Shown here: positions 1-7,654 of the stretch, piece by piece
Layout of the letters: every line of letters begins with the position of its first letter
Numbering within the stretch: the first letter of the stretch is position 1
Source: Nonlabens ulvanivorans
GTDB lineage: Bacteria > Bacteroidota > Bacteroidia > Flavobacteriales > Flavobacteriaceae
Length of the DNA: 64,000 bases
Direction: 5' to 3'
Assembly (NCBI RefSeq): GCF_000732625.1
Contig: NZ_JPJI01000005.1
Location: forward strand, 31,349 to 95,348
The notes under the pieces: generated by a model
Databases searched by the model: none
Told to the model about the DNA's origin: nothing
Seen by the model: only the letters and a program-made list of their open reading frames with translations
Made by a program: the position numbers and the translations under genes

Positions 1-209
1 GAACGACGCATATCATTATAGAAACCATAGTAAACCACAGGAGTTGCCTCTAAAAGAATTTGTTCATATGGATTATTACCTAATCCTATAGACGCTTCTG
101 GTCTTACTGATATTGGATAATAATCTTTAAATCCTTTTAATTGATCTGTTTGCGCGTTTGAAACACTCACAAATAATAGTAATGATAATAACTTCACAAA
201 CTGATTCAT
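1..209 (-). CDS. Exported protein of unknown function, N-terminal part only
   Basis: An open frame starts at the ATG at 209 on the minus strand and runs off the left edge, giving 69 codons. The first 19 residues form a Sec signal peptide (Lys near the start, a Leu/Val core, then SNAQ), so the mature protein probably begins at the Gln. The mature part has a Tyr-rich stretch (VVYYGFYND). I do not recognise the family. It lies 28 bp downstream of lpxD on the same strand with no hairpin between, so the two may be co-transcribed. Confidence 0.7.
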   Translation of the reverse strand, partial: MNQFVKLLSLLLFVSVSNAQTDQLKGFKDYYPISVRPEASIGLGNNPYEQILLEATPVVYYGFYNDMRR

Positions 210-237
210 GATCAAATAGTAATATTAAAAAACATTT

Positions 238-1227
238 TTATTTAGCAAGCTTGCGCAGTGCAACCCATTGCTTAAGCATCTCTCGAGAGTCCGTTGCTGG
301 ATAGCCCAGTACTGTTTTACCAGCAGCTACATTATTCATAACGCCACTACCAGCACCTACCGTTGCTCCTGACTCAATAGTTGTATGATCTTTTATAGAT
401 GCACTACCACCTATAATTACGCCATCACCTAAGGTTACAGATCCAGCAAGACCACTATGACCTGCCATGATACAACATCTTCCTAATATACAATTATGTG
501 CAATTTGTACTAGATTATCAATTTTACAACCATCACCTATTATAGTTGAATTAAACTTAGCTCTATCGACACAAGAATTAGCACCTATCTCCACGCCATT
601 ACCTATTACAACATTTCCTATGTGAGGTATTTTAATAAGTCCACGACCATCATCTGATGGACGATATCCAAAACCATCTGCACCTATACTCACGTTATTA
701 TGAAATATACATTGAGCACCTATTTGAGAACGTTCTCTAATCACCGTTCCAGACCAGGCAACTGTTTGTGGACCAATAGTAGAGTCATCAAACACGCTTA
801 CATTATGATATAATTTCACTCCATCGCCCAAGGTTACATTTTTACCTACATAGCAATGCGCACCTATTTGGACACCTTTTCCTATAGTTGCCGTTTCGTG
901 TACCACTGCTGTAGGATGAATATCTGTTTCAAAAACAGGTGTTGGTGGTAAAAAAGCTTCTAACATGTTAGCCATAGCTAGATCTGCGTTTTTTACTTTT
1001 ATTAAAACGCGATTATCACCTGGCGCTAGTTCAATATTTTCACTAATGATTGCAATTGATGCCTTAGAATCTGCCCAGAATTTTGCATACTTCTTATTTC
1101 CTATAAAGGTTAAGTCAGATTTTGTAGCTTTTCTTATTTCTTCTATTCCTGTGATTTCTTGAGTGGTAGATCCTATAAGGGTACCTTCTAAAACGTCACA
1201 AATTTGTTGGGCAGTAAATGAATTCAT
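238..1227 (-). CDS. lpxD: UDP-3-O-(3-hydroxyacyl)glucosamine N-acyltransferase LpxD
   Basis: LpxD adds the second 3-hydroxyacyl chain, from acyl-ACP, to UDP-3-O-acylglucosamine in lipid A synthesis at the inner face of the cytoplasmic membrane. Residues 1-100 are the uridine-binding N-terminal domain, and from about residue 104 hexapeptide repeats ([IV]G-x4) form the left-handed beta helix. The family signature IGADGFGY lies at 181-188, and H244 in AHNCILG matches the catalytic histidine. At 329 aa it is close to the usual 335-350. It stands apart from lpxC/fabZ and lpxA, which are not in the window; many Bacteroidota carry more than one lpxD-like gene, so this could be the paralogue rather than the essential copy. 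Confidence 0.93.
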   Translation of the reverse strand: MNSFTAQQICDVLEGTLIGSTTQEITGIEEIRKATKSDLTFIGNKKYAKFWADSKASIAIISENIELAPGDNRVLIKVKNADLAMANMLEAFLPPTPVFETDIHPTAVVHETATIGKGVQIGAHCYVGKNVTLGDGVKLYHNVSVFDDSTIGPQTVAWSGTVIRERSQIGAQCIFHNNVSIGADGFGYRPSDDGRGLIKIPHIGNVVIGNGVEIGANSCVDRAKFNSTIIGDGCKIDNLVQIAHNCILGRCCIMAGHSGLAGSVTLGDGVIIGGSASIKDHTTIESGATVGAGSGVMNNVAAGKTVLGYPATDSREMLKQWVALRKLAK

Positions 1228-1275
1228 TAAAATATATAAAGATGAATGGTAAAACTAACTCTTAACAGGCATAAA

Positions 1276-1307
1276 AAAAAACTCAGCACCATAGATGCTG
1301 AGTTTTT
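1276..1307 (-). terminator. Rho-independent terminator after the alcohol dehydrogenase gene
   Basis: The arms AACTCAGCA (1280-1288) and TGCTGAGTT (1296-1304) pair around a 7-base loop. On the minus strand the stem is followed by a T run, the complement of the A run at 1273-1281. It ends the gene whose stop is at 1346. Confidence 0.85.
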
Positions 1308-1325
1308 AAGAGCTTTAATGAATAC

Positions 1326-1339
1326 GCTTTCGCGAAAGC
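1326..1339. repeat. Dispersed palindrome, copy 1 (intergenic, perfect)
   Basis: Perfect GCTTTCGCGAAAGC, extended to 16 bp by a flanking C/G pair. It lies 6 bp past the stop of the alcohol dehydrogenase gene, between that stop and its terminator, so it would be in the 3' end of the transcript. Confidence 0.95.
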
Positions 1340-1345
1340 GAGATA

Positions 1346-2389
1346 CTACAACGTCTCCATATCAATTACAAAACGATACTTAACATCGTTTTTCTGAACG
1401 CGTTCAAAGGCATTATTAATATCTTGCATGTCAATCATTTCAATATCTGATGTGATATTATGTTCACCACAGAAATCTAACATCTCTTGCGTTTCTTTAA
1501 TACCACCTATTAATGATCCAGCTAATTTTTTTCTTCTTAAAATAAGATTTGCACCGTGCACATTCTCTAAAGGTTCAATAGCTCCTACTAAACACATGGT
1601 ACAATCTCTTTTAAGCAAGGCTAGATAAGGATTAACGTCATGGCCTACCGGTATCGTGTTAAGAATAAAATCAAAAGAATCATTGTGTTCTTTCATTTGA
1701 CTTTCATCTTTTGAAATAATTACTTGATCTGCTCCTAGTCTTTTAGCATCCTTTGCTTTTTCTTCACTAGTGGTAATCATCACTGTTTCTGCTCCCATTG
1801 CAGCAGCAAATTTGATTCCCATGTGACCTAGACCACCAAGGCCAATAATACCTACTTTATCACCTTTTTTAACATTCCAGTGTTTTAATGGTGAATAGGT
1901 TGTTATACCAGCGCATAAAAGTGGTGCAACTGCTTTAGTATCAAGATTAGTCGGTACTTTAAGAACAAATTCCTCTCTTACCACTATAAGCTTAGAATAT
2001 CCTCCTAGTGTATGACCTCCTAAATGTGGATCTTTACTATTATAAGTACTGGTAGAACCATTCTCACACCACATTTCTTGATCTTCCTTACAAGCACTAC
2101 ATTCCTGACAAGAGTCAACCATACAGCCTACTCCTACTAAGTCTCCTACTTTATGATTAGAAACATTGCTTCCCACAGCTGTCACTTTACCTATTATCTC
2201 ATGTCCTGGTACGATAGGATATTTTGCATTTCCCCAATCATTAAGCTTTGCGTGTATATCACTATGACATACACCACAATACATGATGTCTATGGAAACA
2301 TCGTTATCTAATAAATCACGGCGGTTAATATTAACTTCTTTTAAAGGCGCATCGTTTGCAGATGCTGCATATGCTTTTACTTCTTTCAT
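1346..2389 (-). CDS. Zinc-dependent NAD(P) alcohol dehydrogenase (cinnamyl-alcohol/YahK type)
   Basis: This is a medium-chain zinc alcohol dehydrogenase that reversibly oxidises primary alcohols or reduces aldehydes with NAD(P). Catalytic zinc ligands are C41 (CGVCHSD), H63-E64 (PGHE) and C159. The structural zinc site is C94, C97, C100 and C108. The Rossmann nucleotide loop GLGGLG is at 183-188. I chose the ATG at 2389 (347 aa) because MKEVKAYAA matches the family N-terminus; an in-frame ATG seven codons upstream is less likely. It is a single gene with its own terminator. The broad aldehyde reductase role is inferred from family; the substrate is not visible in the sequence. Confidence 0.9.
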   Translation of the reverse strand: MKEVKAYAASANDAPLKEVNINRRDLLDNDVSIDIMYCGVCHSDIHAKLNDWGNAKYPIVPGHEIIGKVTAVGSNVSNHKVGDLVGVGCMVDSCQECSACKEDQEMWCENGSTSTYNSKDPHLGGHTLGGYSKLIVVREEFVLKVPTNLDTKAVAPLLCAGITTYSPLKHWNVKKGDKVGIIGLGGLGHMGIKFAAAMGAETVMITTSEEKAKDAKRLGADQVIISKDESQMKEHNDSFDFILNTIPVGHDVNPYLALLKRDCTMCLVGAIEPLENVHGANLILRRKKLAGSLIGGIKETQEMLDFCGEHNITSDIEMIDMQDINNAFERVQKNDVKYRFVIDMETL

Positions 2390-2541
2390 AGTTATTAATT
2401 GTAGATACAAAATTTATAAAAATTATTGATTGATGGTACTAGAGAAATCATAAAGTGTTTAATTTTAAATAGAAATACTTAACGCCATTTTAAATTAGTA
2501 TTGAAATGACAAACAGTATCTTTACTATAAGATTAAAAACC

Positions 2542-3456
2542 ATGAATAAATTTCTCTACATCGCTATTGCTTTAATTATAACTTCTTGTAATTCTAAAAC
2601 ATCAAGCACCAATACAGATCATAGTACTGATAACAATCGTCTAGAATCACTAGAAGATCTTACCTTAACACAAGACTTTAAAGACTATTGGTACAGTGGT
2701 AAGGCAGAAATTTCTAGTTATGAACTCTCACAATCTAGATATGGAGAAATGCGTGATGGTAAATCTGTGATGATTTTTGTTACTGAACCATTCAATACAG
2801 TAGATGAAGTTAAGGCTGATAATCCATCAGATGATAATCGTCCTGTTATGAAACTAAATGTAACTAGAAATTTTAATACAGGTATCTATCCTTATTCTAT
2901 TATGAGTAGCACCTTTTTACCATTAGATAAGAAGGATAATGCGATTAAAATATCTTCTAGTATTCAAGAATGGTGTGGACATACATACATGCAATTAAAT
3001 CAATACGATAAGGTGTATGATGTAAGTTTGTTTTCTTATTTCCAGTCTGAACAAGAAGATTATTTTGAAGTCGAGCATGTCATGACTGAAAATCAAATTC
3101 CTGTGCAATTAAGGATAGACCCTACTTCAATGCCTACAGGCGATTTAAAATTAATTCCTAGTCTTGAGTATTTAAGATTAAAGCATGTCGAGACTAAACC
3201 TTATGAAGCAACTGCAAGTTTTAGAGAGATTGAGGATGGTTATTTATACAGTGTTAGGTACAAAGACTTAGATCGTATTATTGCTTTTAAAACTCAAAAA
3301 GAGGCTCCTTATAAAATCCTTTCTTGGATGGAGCGTTATAATGATAATGGTCAACCTGCCGTTTCTACAGGTACGTTAATTAAAACATTAAATACACCAT
3401 ACTGGTCGCAAAAAGGTAGTGAGTATCAAGTTTTAAGAGATAGTTTACAATTATGA
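2542..3456 (+). CDS. Lipoprotein of the family often mislabelled 'septum formation inhibitor Maf'
   Basis: The ATG at 2542 gives a clean lipoprotein signal (MNKFLYIAIALIITSC), with Cys16 as the lipid-modified residue; an ATG 12 codons upstream would spoil it. The 304-residue protein has the sequence around KDYWYSGKAEISSYELSQSRYGEMRDGKSVM that marks a flavobacterial lipoprotein family which databases often call 'septum formation inhibitor Maf'. It has no resemblance to true Maf, which is encoded at 26586. No catalytic motif is visible. The stop overlaps the next start in ATGA, so it is translationally coupled to the MscS-like channel, which hints at an envelope role. Function unknown. Confidence 0.85.
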   Translation: MNKFLYIAIALIITSCNSKTSSTNTDHSTDNNRLESLEDLTLTQDFKDYWYSGKAEISSYELSQSRYGEMRDGKSVMIFVTEPFNTVDEVKADNPSDDNRPVMKLNVTRNFNTGIYPYSIMSSTFLPLDKKDNAIKISSSIQEWCGHTYMQLNQYDKVYDVSLFSYFQSEQEDYFEVEHVMTENQIPVQLRIDPTSMPTGDLKLIPSLEYLRLKHVETKPYEATASFREIEDGYLYSVRYKDLDRIIAFKTQKEAPYKILSWMERYNDNGQPAVSTGTLIKTLNTPYWSQKGSEYQVLRDSLQL

Positions 3457-4007
3457 TCGATTTCTTAACCAGGACTGAAGTCATATTCACAATTGTTATC
3501 CTAATACTAACAATAGGTGTACACCGATTTGTGACATGGAGTGCTGCAAAACTTTCAAAAGATCTTAATCGATCAAAATTAAGACGTCAGTATATCAATA
3601 GATATGTAGGTTACTTACTATGGACGTTATCAACCATTGCAATTATTTTTGTTTGGGGAATTTCTAAAGACGGTTTCTGGACAGCACTGGCATCTACGTT
3701 TGCAGTAATAGGTGTTGCGTTGTTTGCAAACTGGAGTATTTTAAGCAACCTAACCTCTAGTTTTATACTATATTTTGCCTTTCCATTTAAAATAGGTGAT
3801 CGTATTAGAATACATGATAAAGATTTACCGGTAACTGCTGTTATAGAAGATATTAAAGGCTTTTATACCGTACTTAAAACTAATGATGGCGAGACCATCA
3901 CCTACCCTAATAACCTACTAATGCAAAAAGGTGTTAGCATTCTAGGAAATAAAAAAGAGTCTGTTTTTGATATTAACCATGTAGATGCTGATCCTACAGC
4001 AAGATAA
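3453..4007 (+). CDS. Small MscS-family mechanosensitive ion channel
   Basis: Three membrane segments (about residues 8-27, 50-71 and 75-112) lead into a short beta domain with the MscS-type sequence FPFKIGDRIRI and a downstream TYPNNLL. The third segment, rich in Ala/Gly with FANWSILSNL, corresponds to the pore helix and gate region. At 184 aa it is much shorter than E. coli MscS (286 aa) and lacks the C-terminal cage domain, which is common among small flavobacterial members. The family opens under membrane tension to release solutes. It overlaps the upstream lipoprotein gene by 4 nt (ATGA), so the two form an operon. Confidence 0.88.
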   Translation: MIDFLTRTEVIFTIVILILTIGVHRFVTWSAAKLSKDLNRSKLRRQYINRYVGYLLWTLSTIAIIFVWGISKDGFWTALASTFAVIGVALFANWSILSNLTSSFILYFAFPFKIGDRIRIHDKDLPVTAVIEDIKGFYTVLKTNDGETITYPNNLLMQKGVSILGNKKESVFDINHVDADPTAR

Positions 4008-4017
4008 ACGCACTGTG

Positions 4018-4541
4018 ATGGATTATGTTTTCAACATTGCAGGTACGTAGCAATTGCTAGTGCTTTATTTTATATCATATATAGCAATTTCTTTAAGGAT
4101 TGTTCTAAAAATCAATGGATTTCAAACGAAACAATAGATACATTTGATTTATTAACTCAAAGAAAAGAATTACAACAATACCTTACTAATCTGTTCTATG
4201 AAGACAATAATAAAAACAGAAGTGCTGTAATAGCTTTTGATGATGATTATGTACAATATGCCATCTATTCAAGAAGGGATATCAAGTCACGTCCTATTTA
4301 TTGCGAGGCTTCAAGTGGTGATTTTAATAAAACAGTTATCAGAACTATAGAACCCAATTATTCTCTATTATTAAAAAACGGTTTCTCAAAAGAGCTAGAA
4401 TATAAATCTAACTACTCTAAGGAATACGATCGAAATCAAATTACAACCGTCGAAATAACTGAAGAACTATTCAGAATCATGGAAAAAGTATATCATATTG
4501 ATTTTTCTACATCTAAAATTATAGAAGTCACGCACTTTTAG
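4018..4541 (+). pseudogene. Frameshifted gene for a small membrane-anchored protein
   Basis: This 0.5 kb gap holds a long open frame with no usable start. From 4008 to the TAG at 4539-4541 the frame is free of stops (about 177 codons) but has no ATG, GTG or TTG before a late internal ATG. A neighbouring frame has an ATG at 4018 that reads MDYVFNIAGT and stops at 4048. Joining the two near 4045-4050 gives a credible N-terminal membrane segment (VAIASALFYIIYSNFF) and then a charged soluble domain of about 150 residues ending VTHF. The soluble part vaguely recalls YbjN-type chaperone-like domains, with low certainty. It is either a recent one-base frameshift or a sequencing error. It ends 3 bp before the stop of the convergent oxidoreductase gene. 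Confidence 0.65.
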
Positions 4542-4544
4542 TCA

Positions 4545-5789
4545 TTATACAAAAATTCCATTCTCGATATTACTAATTACCGCTTGCGCTGCAGCCTTAC
4601 CATTCAGCATTGCTGCATTTAATGATCCATTGCTTAATTGATCACCAGCTAAGAAGATGTTTTGAGTAAGTTGAGTTTCAGTAGGGCTCATAGCATATTG
4701 AATGCTATCAAAAGTTGGCAATGCCTTTTTAATTTCCATCATTTGAATCAAATCGCCAGCTTTAATATGAGCCTGCTCTATAAGTTCTTTACGCACACGT
4801 TCTTCTAGTTGATCTTTAGTGAGATCATGTTTTGCCACAACGCTTACACTAATCACCTTTGGATGATTTTCAAAAACATCATTTAGAAAATGAAAGTTAT
4901 TACTTAAACAATCATCACCAGCAATTAAACCGATGATAGGCTGGTCAAAACCATGATCATCTGTATCAAAATATAAAGTCTGAACACTGTGCCATGGATT
5001 ATTTGACTTAGGTAAATTGGGCACTAAAACATCTGCAGGAGTAGCTATAATAGTATAATCACTCTTAAGATTGTCGCCGTTAACTAGTTGAATTGTATCT
5101 GCAACAACTTCTTTAACGGTGGTGTTTAATCGGATTTGTCCATCTAATTGATGAGCCATTTGTTCAGGTATTGCTTTGATTCCAGCAGCAGGAATAGTTG
5201 CGTTTCCTTCACTGAACATTTTAAAGACAAACTCAAACATACGACTACTCGTTTGCAGTTGAGTTTCTAGAAAAATACCGGTATAAAAAGGCTTAAAAAA
5301 GCTTTTGATCATCTTTTCAGAAAAACCATAATCTTGAAGATATTGAAGAGTAGTTTTTTCTGGGCTTTTAAAAATATCTATTAGATTCTTCTGTTTTAGC
5401 TTTCGCGAAAGCGTGTATACCTTCCATTTATCACTGACACTACCTACTCCAGCAACAATCGTTTTCCACGCATATTTCATATCACGTTGCGCATCACCTA
5501 TTACGTGCTTTTTACCATCGATATAAATGACAGACGCAGGACTAAATTTTACTAAGTCTAAAGCATCTAAATTAAGGAACTCTTGCGCTGCTGGATAATG
5601 ATCTAATAATACCTGAAAACCATGATCAAGCTTCATTGCGCCATTGATAGTTGTGTTTACTCGACCACCAATTGTAGCAGCCTGTTCTAATACTTGAGCA
5701 TTATAACCAGCTTTTTTTAATGTAAGAGCCGCAGCTAGTCCACTTACACCAGCACCTATTATATGAATCTTTACGTCTTTATGAGCCAT
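4545..5789 (-). CDS. FAD-dependent amine oxidase-like oxidoreductase
   Basis: The N-terminus has the FAD-binding Rossmann loop GAGVSGLAAAL (about residues 12-22), an acidic residue at the end of strand two (VLEQA) and the IGGRVNT motif typical of amine oxidase, protoporphyrinogen oxidase and phytoene desaturase relatives. A C-terminal FLAGDQLSNGSLNAAMLNG segment is the second FAD-contact motif. The first possible start is TTG at 5792; I chose the ATG at 5789 (414 aa). The substrate cannot be read from the sequence. A perfect dispersed palindrome at 5399-5412 lies in the coding region and is read as LSRK. Confidence 0.85.
   Translation of the reverse strand: MAHKDVKIHIIGAGVSGLAAALTLKKAGYNAQVLEQAATIGGRVNTTINGAMKLDHGFQVLLDHYPAAQEFLNLDALDLVKFSPASVIYIDGKKHVIGDAQRDMKYAWKTIVAGVGSVSDKWKVYTLSRKLKQKNLIDIFKSPEKTTLQYLQDYGFSEKMIKSFFKPFYTGIFLETQLQTSSRMFEFVFKMFSEGNATIPAAGIKAIPEQMAHQLDGQIRLNTTVKEVVADTIQLVNGDNLKSDYTIIATPADVLVPNLPKSNNPWHSVQTLYFDTDDHGFDQPIIGLIAGDDCLSNNFHFLNDVFENHPKVISVSVVAKHDLTKDQLEERVRKELIEQAHIKAGDLIQMMEIKKALPTFDSIQYAMSPTETQLTQNIFLAGDQLSNGSLNAAMLNGKAAAQAVISNIENGIFV
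5399..5412. repeat. Dispersed palindrome, copy 2 (inside FAD oxidoreductase gene, perfect)
   Basis: Perfect GCTTTCGCGAAAGC. On the coding (minus) strand it is read as L-S-R-K within YTLSRKLKQ. Confidence 0.95.
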
Positions 5790-5807
5790 CAATATTTATT
5801 AAGAATA

Positions 5808-5815
5808 CAAAGATA
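5808..5815 (-). promoter_or_regulatory. -7 promoter box of the FAD oxidoreductase gene
   Basis: The minus strand reads TATCTTTG, a perfect match to the Bacteroidota -7 consensus TAnnTTTG, 18 bp before the ATG at 5789. Confidence 0.7.
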
Positions 5816-5911
5816 ATAGCGCGACATCATCTACTTCCATTTTAACAAATATTTTACCAACAAATACATGCTTTTACAATCATGATAAGCAGTAAAAAAA
5901 TCGCTAGAGCT

Positions 5912-5919
5912 TATCTTTG
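5912..5919 (+). promoter_or_regulatory. -7 promoter box of the DUF3817 gene
   Basis: TATCTTTG matches TAnnTTTG and lies 18 bp before the ATG at 5938. Confidence 0.7.
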
Positions 5920-5937
5920 CATTTATAATTCACTGCT

Positions 5938-6228
5938 ATGAACAAGTTTTTCAAATATCTAGCCATTACAGAAGGTTATTCTTTTTTATTAATCCTTTTT
6001 GTAACCATGCCGTTGAAGTATCTAGCAGCAATGCCTATGCCTAACAAGATTATAGGAATGGCACATGGTGTCCTTTTTCTTTCTTACATAGTCGTAGCGA
6101 TATTAGTAGCTCAATTAAACAAATGGAGCTTTAAAACTTTACTTATTGTTTTAGCGATGTCTGTTGTACCATTTGGAACTTTCTGGATGGAAGAAAAATA
6201 CTTGAACGATAATCAAGTAAAAGCTTAA
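5938..6228 (+). CDS. DUF3817 small integral membrane protein
   Basis: The 96-residue protein has three membrane segments (about 10-28, 38-58 and 65-82). It has the DUF3817 pattern: TEGYSFLLILFVTMPLKY near the start, then a central MAHG before segment two. Members are found across bacteria, alone or next to transporters, and their function is unknown. It has its own promoter box. The stop overlaps the stop of the convergent thioesterase gene by 4 bp (TTAA), leaving no room for a terminator. Confidence 0.85.
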   Translation: MNKFFKYLAITEGYSFLLILFVTMPLKYLAAMPMPNKIIGMAHGVLFLSYIVVAILVAQLNKWSFKTLLIVLAMSVVPFGTFWMEEKYLNDNQVKA

Positions 6229-6623
6229 AAGCCTTTCTTTTTCATTCGATCAGATTGATATTCAACTTCGGTCTTTCCATGTGCGAGAGGTTTACCATCT
6301 TCATCAAGATTTACTAAGATGATGTTTTCAATAGTAATGATTGTTTCATAAGTCATCTTATTACGCACCTCGCATTTAAGATCTATAGATGATCTACCGA
6401 ATTTGTTAACCTCTAGTCCTATTTCAACAATATCTCCAGGTTTTGCACTGGCTCTAAAGTTGATCTCACTCATGTATTTAGTTACCACCTTTTGATTCTC
6501 TATTTGGATTATAGCATAAAGCGCTGCTTCCTCATCAATCCATTCTAGCAATCGGCCACCAAACAAGGTGCCATTAGGATTTAAATCTTCGGGTTTGATC
6601 CATTTTCTAGTGTGAAAATTCAT
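6225..6623 (-). CDS. Acyl-CoA thioesterase, hotdog fold (YciA/BACH type)
   Basis: A single hotdog domain of 132 aa with the family sequence NPNGTLFGGRLLEWIDEEAALYA near the N-terminus, where the central helix Asp/Glu supplies the catalytic acid, and a later FRASAKPGDIVEI strand. These enzymes hydrolyse acyl-CoA to fatty acid and CoA in the cytoplasm; chain-length preference cannot be read here. It converges with the DUF3817 gene with a 4-bp stop overlap. Its upstream region has TATCTTTA, one base off the -7 consensus. Confidence 0.88.
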   Translation of the reverse strand: MNFHTRKWIKPEDLNPNGTLFGGRLLEWIDEEAALYAIIQIENQKVVTKYMSEINFRASAKPGDIVEIGLEVNKFGRSSIDLKCEVRNKMTYETIITIENIILVNLDEDGKPLAHGKTEVEYQSDRMKKKGF

Positions 6624-6782
6624 AATATTTATTTTATTATAAAGATAATAGAATCATGGTTGCGGCCGAGTAAAAGTAGATACTCAAAATCAATAATTAA
6701 ATAAGAAAAACTGACTATAAACGTAATCTATTATCTATTTAAAAGATTGTATCATCATTTTAAATATCACTCAATTTCCACT

Positions 6783-6790
6783 TACCTTTG
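6783..6790 (+). promoter_or_regulatory. -7 promoter box almost touching the start codon of the methyltransferase gene
   Basis: TACCTTTG fits TAnnTTTG and ends 5 bp before the ATG at 6796. If used, transcription would start at or next to the ATG, giving a leaderless or nearly leaderless mRNA. Confidence 0.6.
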
Positions 6791-6795
6791 CTTTA

Positions 6796-7611
6796 ATGAA
6801 ACACATTACCAGTCCACACAACGCCATCATCCGTCATGCAGAATTATTGCAACGCAAGAGTAAAGCACGTAAAAAAGAAGGCCTATTTCTTATTGAAGGA
6901 CAACGCGAGATCATGCTAGGTGATCATGGTGGTTTTGAGTTACAGCAATTATTAGTCTGTGGATCTATTCTTTTAAATACAGAAGATTTTGAAGCTAGTG
7001 ATGTCTACCACAAAATAAATATCAATAGTAATCCAGAAGTTATATCAGTTACTCAAGAAGTGTATGAGAAACTTGCATACAGGACAGGAACAGAAGGTGT
7101 TATCGCTTTCGCAAAAGCAAAATCTCAACAACTACAAGATTTAAAATTATCTAAGAATCCTTTAATCCTTATAGCAGAATCACCTGAAAAACCTGGGAAT
7201 TTAGGTGCAATTTTAAGAACTGCAGATGCTGCAAAAGTAGATGCCGTTATCATCGCAAATCCAGTAGCAGATCTTTTTAATCCTAACGTAGTACGTTCTA
7301 GCGTAGGTTGTGTGTTTACCGTTCCTACTGCAACAGGTACAACTAGCGAAGTAGTGGATTTCTTAAAGTCCAAAAACATCAACTTATATGCAGCTACATT
7401 ACAATCTAGTGAACGCTATGATGTCATGGATTATACTACCGGAAGCGCCATTGCACTAGGAACTGAGGCAACCGGATTATCTCAAGAAATACGAGACGCT
7501 GCCTTGAAAAACATAATTATCCCCATGAGTGGTGCTATAGATTCTATGAATCTTTCAGTAAGTGCAGCAATATTAATATTTGAGGCAAAAAGGCAACGAG
7601 ATTTTAAATAA
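6796..7611 (+). CDS. SpoU/TrmH-family RNA 2'-O-methyltransferase
   Basis: The C-terminal half is a SPOUT fold with all three motifs: SPEKPGNLGAILRTADA (motif 1, with the catalytic Arg), ALGTEATGLS (motif 2) and IPMSGAIDSMNLSVSAAI (motif 3, S-adenosylmethionine-binding knot). The N-terminal 100 residues form the usual L30e-like RNA-binding domain (RKKEGLFLIEGQRE). At 271 aa it is typical of 23S rRNA or tRNA 2'-O-ribose methyltransferases; the exact target nucleotide cannot be told. A decayed palindrome copy at 7105 encodes AFAKA between the two domains. Confidence 0.92.
   Translation: MKHITSPHNAIIRHAELLQRKSKARKKEGLFLIEGQREIMLGDHGGFELQQLLVCGSILLNTEDFEASDVYHKININSNPEVISVTQEVYEKLAYRTGTEGVIAFAKAKSQQLQDLKLSKNPLILIAESPEKPGNLGAILRTADAAKVDAVIIANPVADLFNPNVVRSSVGCVFTVPTATGTTSEVVDFLKSKNINLYAATLQSSERYDVMDYTTGSAIALGTEATGLSQEIRDAALKNIIIPMSGAIDSMNLSVSAAILIFEAKRQRDFK
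7105..7118. repeat. Dispersed palindrome, decayed copy (one mismatch)
   Basis: GCTTTCGCAAAAGC differs from the consensus at one base (G to A). It is read as A-F-A-K-A in the methyltransferase, so the change is synonymous. Confidence 0.75.
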
Positions 7612-7632
7612 TCAAAGCTTCTTATTTACCAT

Positions 7633-7640
7633 TACATTTG
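7633..7640 (+). promoter_or_regulatory. -7 promoter box of the M48 protease gene
   Basis: TACATTTG matches TAnnTTTG, 14 bp before the ATG at 7655. Confidence 0.65.
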
Positions 7641-7654
7641 TGAAAAATTAACCT

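Noticed and set aside
2542..3456. Calling the lipoprotein a Maf septum inhibitor
   Set aside because: It has none of the Maf active-site motifs; the true maf gene is at 26586.
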